Assembly (NCBI GenBank): GCA_003223895.1
Contig: QHXD01000006.1
Location: forward strand, 580 to 12,934
From: Acidobacteriota bacterium
Lineage (GTDB): Bacteria; Acidobacteriota; Terriglobia; 20CM-2-55-15
Length of the DNA: 12,355 bases
Direction of reading: 5' to 3'
The notes beneath the pieces were generated by a model that was given only the letters and a program-made list of their open reading frames with translations, had not been told where the DNA came from and searched no databases. This document shows, piece after piece, positions 8,180-12,355 of the stretch. Each line of letters opens with the position of its first letter. The stretch's first letter is position 1. The position numbers and the translations under genes were made by a program.

Positions 8180-8275
8180 TAATTCGGGGACAGACGTATA
8201 AATCACCTAATTACGGTCCAGGTTTCGTTGTTTGTAATTAGGTGATTTATACGTCTGTCCCCGAATTATCACAGC
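8173..8275. repeat. Perfect 42-bp inverted repeat element E1
   Basis: Arms 8173-8214 and 8234-8275 are exact reverse complements over all 42 bp, with a 19-base loop (8215-8233). The arms start gctgtgaTAATTCGGGGACA and end CCTAATTAC at the loop side. The element lies at the junction of two convergent genes and contains the stop codon of each (TGA followed by TAA from both sides). The outer TAATTCGGGGACA and inner AATTACG are shared with element E2 about 3 kb away, so this is one family of dispersed palindromes, REPIN/MITE-like. As RNA from either strand it would make a very stable hairpin and probably ends or protects both transcripts, though no T-run follows the stem. Confidence 0.93.
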
Positions 8276-10026
8276 GCGTACCGCCCGTTGTCTGTCAGGT
8301 TCTCCGCAATCCGTTGCCGTGTTTGCACCGTATTGATCGGAATCCAACGCAGTAGCCTGCGGAGGCCGGCAAGTTGTGTCCGCAGCATGTCGCCCTCGGC
8401 TATGGCTGCAAGGACTTGCCGCGCCGAGAATTCGATACGGTTCATCGCGTCGTTGATGAAGGTGCGCGCAACATCGAGGTGGATATCGGTAGAGCTCTTC
8501 TTCGTCAGGCGACACACAGCGGTATCCATTGCATACACATCCATGACCATATTGCTCAGGTGCATCAGCACTTCCTGCTCGTCGCGGATCGCGTCCGCGA
8601 ACTTTTGAATTGCCGAACCCGCCGCGAACAAGAGCGCTTTCCTGGCCTGCGCCAAAGCTGCCATCTCGGCGCCGAACGCTCCCGCCGGTTCAGTGGGAAC
8701 GGAGGGCGACATCACGTCGTCAACGACGCTGCGTACCGCGGCAAGCAATGGCAGATGTCCGGCCGTAGCCCGCTTGAGAAGCATGCCCGGGATGAGAAGC
8801 CGATTGATTTCATTCGTTCCTTCGAAGATGCGATTGACTCTGGAATCGCGATAGTAGCGTTCGACTGGATACTCCGCGCTGTATCCGTATCCGCCGTAGA
8901 CCTGTACAGCCTCGTCCACGACGAAGTCGAGAACCTCGCTTCCGAAGACTTTCAGAATCGAACATTCGATGGCGTATTCCTCGATAGCCTTTAACGCCTG
9001 CTGCATGTTGTCGACGTCCACACCTGCAAGGCTGCGATCCATCAGGCCGGCCGTACGGTAGACCATCCCTTCGGACACCCAGGTTCGAATCGCCATTTCC
9101 GCCAGTTTGTGTTTGATGGCGCCGAAGCTGGCAATGGGCTTTCCGAATGCGATGCGCTGTTTGGCGTACTGAATCGCGTCGTTCAGCGCCGTTTTGGAGC
9201 CTCCCAAAGCACCGGCGCCGAGTTTTGCCCGGCCAATATTCAAGATGTTGAAAGCGACGTGATGGCCCTTGCCGATTTCTCCGACGACGTTGTTGATCGG
9301 AATCTCCGCGTTATCCAATACGAGCGTGCGTGTGGACGAGCCTCGGAGTCCCATCTTGTGCTCTTCGGCGCCGGTCGAGACCCCGGGATATTCCTTCTCG
9401 ATGATGAAGCAGCTGAACTGCTTGCTATCGACCTGCGCAAATGTGACGAACATGTCCGCAAACGCGGCGTTCGTGATCCACATCTTTTCGCCGTTGATAC
9501 GCCAGTGGGTCCCGTCGGCACTGCGGACAGCATTCGTCTTGGCTGCAAGCGCATCCGACCCACTGCCGGCTTCGGACAGCGCGTAGGCCGAAATCTTTTC
9601 CGCCGTGCACAACAGTGGCAGGTACTTGCGTTTGTGTTCTTCCTTGCCGAAGTAAACGATCGGGAGCGTGCCGATGCCGCTGTGTCCGCCGTACGACACC
9701 GCGAACGATGCGACTCGGCCGAGCTTTTCGGCGACGATCATTGCCGAGACCTTGTCCAGCTCCTCGCCGCCGTACTTCTGTGGTACCTCGATGCCCAGCA
9801 ATCCAAGCTCTCCGCAACGCCGCAGAAGCGAGACCGTCACATCCCACTCCTTGTTCTCGATCTTTTCCTGCTGCGGCAGGACCTCCTCCTCGACGAACTG
9901 CTCGGTCATGTCGCGGATCATGATCTGCTCTTCGGAAAAATCCTCGGGCGTGAACACGTCCTCGGCGGCGCTATCCTCGATCAGAAAACTGCCGCCTCTC
10001 TTCAATGTTGTAGCTTCTCTGGCCAT
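8269..10026 (-). CDS. fadE: Acyl-CoA dehydrogenase, FadE/VLCAD-like
   Basis: FAD enzyme that oxidises acyl-CoA to trans-2-enoyl-CoA, the first step of each beta-oxidation round. The 585-residue product is longer than the usual 380-residue family members because of an extra C-terminal helical domain (about 430-580) as in VLCAD, ACAD9 and Bacillus FadE (YusJ). Regions in order are the N-terminal helical part from about 40, the middle beta domain with YALSEAGSGSDA and WITNAAFADMFV, and the C-terminal helical domain with QVYGGYGYSAEYPVER and FEGTNEINR, where Glu402 is the expected catalytic base. ATG at 10026 is chosen over a longer reading from 10077 because AAAGGA lies seven bases upstream, the thiolase gene ends just two bases before it, and the extra 17 residues do not look like the family. 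Its stop codon lies inside inverted repeat E1. Last gene of the beta-oxidation operon. Confidence 0.95.
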   Translation of the reverse strand: MAREATTLKRGGSFLIEDSAAEDVFTPEDFSEEQIMIRDMTEQFVEEEVLPQQEKIENKEWDVTVSLLRRCGELGLLGIEVPQKYGGEELDKVSAMIVAEKLGRVASFAVSYGGHSGIGTLPIVYFGKEEHKRKYLPLLCTAEKISAYALSEAGSGSDALAAKTNAVRSADGTHWRINGEKMWITNAAFADMFVTFAQVDSKQFSCFIIEKEYPGVSTGAEEHKMGLRGSSTRTLVLDNAEIPINNVVGEIGKGHHVAFNILNIGRAKLGAGALGGSKTALNDAIQYAKQRIAFGKPIASFGAIKHKLAEMAIRTWVSEGMVYRTAGLMDRSLAGVDVDNMQQALKAIEEYAIECSILKVFGSEVLDFVVDEAVQVYGGYGYSAEYPVERYYRDSRVNRIFEGTNEINRLLIPGMLLKRATAGHLPLLAAVRSVVDDVMSPSVPTEPAGAFGAEMAALAQARKALLFAAGSAIQKFADAIRDEQEVLMHLSNMVMDVYAMDTAVCRLTKKSSTDIHLDVARTFINDAMNRIEFSARQVLAAIAEGDMLRTQLAGLRRLLRWIPINTVQTRQRIAENLTDNGRYAL

Positions 10027-10028
10027 TG

Positions 10029-11204
10029 TTAAATCCTTTCGAAAATACCCGCAGCGCCCATGCCGCCACCAACGCACATGGTGACCATTCCGTAACGCAA
10101 ACCGCGCCGCTGCATCTCGTAAAGTAGTGTCGCCGTCAGTTTCGAGCCCGTACAGCCGAGCGGATGACCCAGCGCGATCGCTCCACCATTCACGTTTACC
10201 CTGGATGGGTCCAATCCAGTCTCGCGAATGACGGCGAGCGCCTGCGCGGCAAAGGCTTCGTTCAGTTCGACCAAATCGATATTTTCCAACTTCAGTCCCG
10301 CCTGTTTTAATACTTTCGGAATTGCCTCCACAGGCCCGATTCCCATGAGCTCGGGCCGCACCCCGGCGGTTGCGTAAGCCACGAATCGCGCCAGCGGTTT
10401 CAAGCCCAGTTCTCTGGCCTTCGACTCGGACATCACCATGACGGCGGCGGCCCCGTCGCTCATCTGCGAAGCGTTGCCTGCCGTGACCGTCCCGTCCGCC
10501 TTGAAAGCGGGCTTGAGCTTCGTCAGGGCTTCGATCGATGTATCGTGGCGTGGGCCTTCGTCCGTATCGAAGCTGTACTCATGTACAGTCCGCCGTGCGT
10601 TCTCGACAACAATTTCGCGGACCGGCAAAGGCACAATCTCATCCCTGAATCGGCCGGCCTCGATCGCCGCCAATGCCTTGCGATGGCTCTCCAACGCAAA
10701 CGCATCCTGCTCCTCACGGCTGACCCGAAATTCGCGAGCCACATTCTCCGCGGTCAGACCCATGCTGATGTAGGTTTCGGGATTCTTGTCGATGAGCACC
10801 GGGTTCGGGGAAATCTTCCGGCCGCCCATCGGGATCATGCTCATCGATTCGGTTCCGCCGGCAAGGATGCAGTTCGCCGCTCCGGCCATGATGCGCTCAG
10901 CGGCAAAGGCGATAGTCTGCAAACCCGAAGAGCAGAATCGGTTCAAAGTCATTGCCGGGACGGTGTAGGGAAGTCCGGCACGGAATGCGGCAATCCGCGC
11001 CACGTTCATGCCTTGCTCGGCCTCAGGCATCGCACATCCGATATAGATATCATCGACATCTTCGGCACGAAGACCGGGCACGCGTTCGATTGCAGAACGC
11101 ATCGCCGTGGCGGCCATGTCATCGGGACGGGTGGCGGACAGTTTCCCTTTCGGTGCCTTTCCGACTGCCGTTCGGACAGCGGATACAATCACTGCGGAAT
11201 TCAT
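10029..11204 (-). CDS. fadA: Thiolase, acetyl-CoA C-acyltransferase
   Basis: Cleaves 3-ketoacyl-CoA with CoA to acetyl-CoA and a shortened acyl-CoA, the last step of beta-oxidation. The length, 391 residues, is the family norm. All catalytic residues are visible: nucleophile Cys91 in NRFCSSGLQ, His347 in GGAIALGHPLGCTG, and Cys377 in CVGGGMGAA; NEAFAAQ is also present. ATG 11204 is preceded on the minus strand by AAGGAG (11213-11218) with eight bases between. A biosynthetic acetyl-CoA acetyltransferase has the same motifs, but the FadN-like gene before it and the acyl-CoA dehydrogenase two bases after it point to fatty acid breakdown. The hairpin E2 ends only five bases upstream of the ribosome binding site. 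Confidence 0.95.
   Translation of the reverse strand: MNSAVIVSAVRTAVGKAPKGKLSATRPDDMAATAMRSAIERVPGLRAEDVDDIYIGCAMPEAEQGMNVARIAAFRAGLPYTVPAMTLNRFCSSGLQTIAFAAERIMAGAANCILAGGTESMSMIPMGGRKISPNPVLIDKNPETYISMGLTAENVAREFRVSREEQDAFALESHRKALAAIEAGRFRDEIVPLPVREIVVENARRTVHEYSFDTDEGPRHDTSIEALTKLKPAFKADGTVTAGNASQMSDGAAAVMVMSESKARELGLKPLARFVAYATAGVRPELMGIGPVEAIPKVLKQAGLKLENIDLVELNEAFAAQALAVIRETGLDPSRVNVNGGAIALGHPLGCTGSKLTATLLYEMQRRGLRYGMVTMCVGGGMGAAGIFERI
10034..10039 (-). promoter_or_regulatory. ribosome binding site of fadE inside the fadA 3' end
   Basis: On the minus strand, AAAGGA lies seven bases before ATG 10026 and within the last codons of the thiolase gene. This supports translational coupling of fadA and fadE and decides the fadE start. 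Confidence 0.6.
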
Positions 11205-11223
11205 GAGCTACTCTCCTTGCTGC

Positions 11224-11344
11224 GGTAATTCGGGGACAAGCCAGCCGCGAATGACGCCAATTACGCGAACGGCGCAGTAAATAATCGTTGATGCGCCGTT
11301 CGCGTAATTGGCGTCATTCGCGGCTGGCTTGTCCCCGAATTACC
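11224..11344. repeat. Perfect 53-bp inverted repeat element E2
   Basis: Arms 11224-11276 and 11292-11344 are exact reverse complements over all 53 bp, with a 15-base loop (11277-11291). The arms begin ggTAATTCGGGGACAagcc and contain gacgccAATTACGcg before a further GC-rich stretch to the loop. The outer edge and the AATTACG motif match element E1; the middle differs. The element fills almost all of the gap between the hydratase gene stop (one base away) and the thiolase ribosome binding site (five bases away). In the fad mRNA it would form a very long perfect hairpin, a possible RNase III substrate and a possible cause of unequal expression within the operon. Confidence 0.94.
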
Positions 11345-11345
11345 C

Positions 11346-12355
11346 TCAATTCCTCAAAACCTTTCCCTTCTTCAGCACATGCTCCATGCGCGCGTGAGTC
11401 CTGGGCTCGCCACAAAGGGATTTGAATGCCTCGCGCTCCAGATCGAGAAAGTATTGCTCAGGCGCCGAAGAGGGACGCGTGGCATCGCCGCCGCACAGAA
11501 TGTAGGCGAGTTTCCGGGCGATGTGTGCCTCATACTCCGTGATGTGACCGGCTTCACGCATCAGGTAGATTCCCAGCCTCAATTCCGCACCAACGGTCTC
11601 TCCCAGGACGGGAAGCTGCGGCGGGACCGGGGGCCGGTAGCCGGTTGCTGCCAGCTGCAGAACTTCGGCCTTCGCATCATGAATTAGACGGTCCGAATTC
11701 ATTGTGATTCCATCTTCGGGACGCAGATACAGGAGCTGCCGCGCATGCTCGGCGCTGGTCGAAACTTTGCCGAAACCGATATTTTCGAAGACCTCTTTCA
11801 CGCGGGTGGAGCCGTTCGCAGTGGCTCGGCGGAGCATCTCGGTTGTCCCCCCGCCGGCCGGAATGATACCCGCGCCGACTTCCACGAGACCGAGGTACGT
11901 CTCCGCTGCCGCCTGCACGCGCGCCCCAGCCATTGCTATCTCGCATCCACCACCGAGGGCCAACGCAAATGGGGCGGTTACGACAGGTTTCGGGTTATAC
12001 CGGATAGCCTGGGTTGCCCGCTGGAAGGTCCGGACCATATGATCGATTTCGTCCCAGTTGCCCTCCAGGGCCTCCATCATCAGCAGCATGAGATTCGCGC
12101 CCGCCGAGAAGTTCTGGCCCTGGTTCCCGATCACGAGTCCCTCGAAATTGGCGTTTGTCTCTTCCAGTGAAGTAAAGAGAAGCGAGATGATGTCGCCGCC
12201 GATCGTGTTCATCTTGGAATGGAATTCGAGACATGCGACTCCATCTCCAAGATCGCGTAGCGAAGCGCCGGCATTCTGACGGATCAGGCGCTGACCTTTC
12301 AGAAAGGACACCGCAGGAACCGTTTCCCCCTTGAGAGCTTTCGAAAGGGCGAACG
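11346..12355 (-). CDS. fadN: FadN-type 3-hydroxyacyl-CoA dehydrogenase/enoyl-CoA hydratase, C-terminal part
   Basis: Partial gene: the frame is open to the right edge, so the GTG at 12311 is probably internal, since the codons before it (reading FALSKALKGETVPA) continue the protein. What is visible is the C-terminal hydratase (crotonase) domain. LGDGVACLEFHSKMN is the first strand region, NFSAGANL the first oxyanion-hole loop, and GGGCEIAMAG the second; the Glu of CEI (codon 11940-11942) and of LVEVGAG (codon 11880-11882) sit where enoyl-CoA hydratases have their two catalytic glutamates. GIIPAGGGTTEM follows. In Bacillus FadN (YusL) this domain follows an NAD-binding 3-hydroxyacyl-CoA dehydrogenase half, which here would lie outside the window. 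It would hydrate enoyl-CoA and oxidise 3-hydroxyacyl-CoA, the two middle steps between fadE and fadA. Confidence 0.88.
   Translation of the reverse strand, partial: FALSKALKGETVPAVSFLKGQRLIRQNAGASLRDLGDGVACLEFHSKMNTIGGDIISLLFTSLEETNANFEGLVIGNQGQNFSAGANLMLLMMEALEGNWDEIDHMVRTFQRATQAIRYNPKPVVTAPFALALGGGCEIAMAGARVQAAAETYLGLVEVGAGIIPAGGGTTEMLRRATANGSTRVKEVFENIGFGKVSTSAEHARQLLYLRPEDGITMNSDRLIHDAKAEVLQLAATGYRPPVPPQLPVLGETVGAELRLGIYLMREAGHITEYEAHIARKLAYILCGGDATRPSSAPEQYFLDLEREAFKSLCGEPRTHARMEHVLKKGKVLRN

Noticed and set aside
9109..10032. 307-codon plus-strand open frame opposite fadE
   Set aside because: It is antisense to the conserved acyl-CoA dehydrogenase, has no recognisable motif, and reflects the codon bias of the real gene.
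8173..11344. fadA-fadE flanked by E1 and E2, as if carried by a composite mobile unit
   Set aside because: The fadN-fadA-fadE order is known from other bacteria, and base composition does not change at the repeats, so two independent insertions around old genes are more likely.
8173..11344. CRISPR-like or attC-like interpretation of the repeats
   Set aside because: There are only two copies 3 kb apart, each a self-palindrome with no regular spacer array and no integrase or Cas gene nearby.

Overview
The window looks like chromosomal DNA of a free-living, moderately GC-rich bacterium (by eye in the mid-to-high 50s % GC). The gene styles point most to Acidobacteriota or a related soil phylum: a large secreted multi-domain protein with beta-sandwich repeats, a metalloprotease-like block and a PPC-like tail, REP-type palindromes of a 'gtagtcgcgggctt-agcccgcg' kind, and a Bacillus-like fadN-fadA-fadE beta-oxidation set. 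The phylum assignment is inference; there is no rRNA gene or other marker in the window.

Layout, left to right. (1) On the minus strand, running off the left edge, is the N-terminal 252 residues of a major facilitator superfamily transporter. It is divergent from (2) lon, a complete ATP-dependent LonA protease on the plus strand. (3) Downstream of lon is a 77-bp REPIN-like pair of inverted REP hairpins. (4) Next come thrC (threonine synthase, PLP enzyme with an N-terminal four-cysteine ribbon), (5) a 1021-residue secreted protein with a signal peptide, repeated domains, an HEYAH metalloprotease-like core and a PPC-like C-terminus, and (6) a 90-residue two-helix membrane protein of unknown function, all on the plus strand. 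(7) From about 8269 to the right edge the genes are on the minus strand and form a beta-oxidation operon. Read in the direction of transcription it is a FadN-type 3-hydroxyacyl-CoA dehydrogenase/enoyl-CoA hydratase (C-terminal hydratase part only), thiolase fadA, and acyl-CoA dehydrogenase fadE. Together these could carry out all steps of the fatty acyl-CoA beta-oxidation spiral.

The most unusual content is non-coding. Two long perfect inverted repeats, E1 (42-bp arms, 19-nt loop, 8173-8275) and E2 (53-bp arms, 15-nt loop, 11224-11344), share their outer edge (TAATTCGGGGACA) and an inner motif (AATTACG) but differ in the segment between. Each abuts stop codons: E1 contains the stop codons of both convergent genes that meet there, and E2 begins one base after the stop of the hydratase gene and ends five bases before the thiolase ribosome binding site. 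They look like members of one mobile palindromic family (REPIN/MITE-like, probably mobilised in trans by a transposase not in the window), and they may shape mRNA ends and relative expression of the fad genes.

No tRNA, rRNA, CRISPR array, phage gene or transposase gene was seen. No gene-free stretch exceeds about 170 bases.
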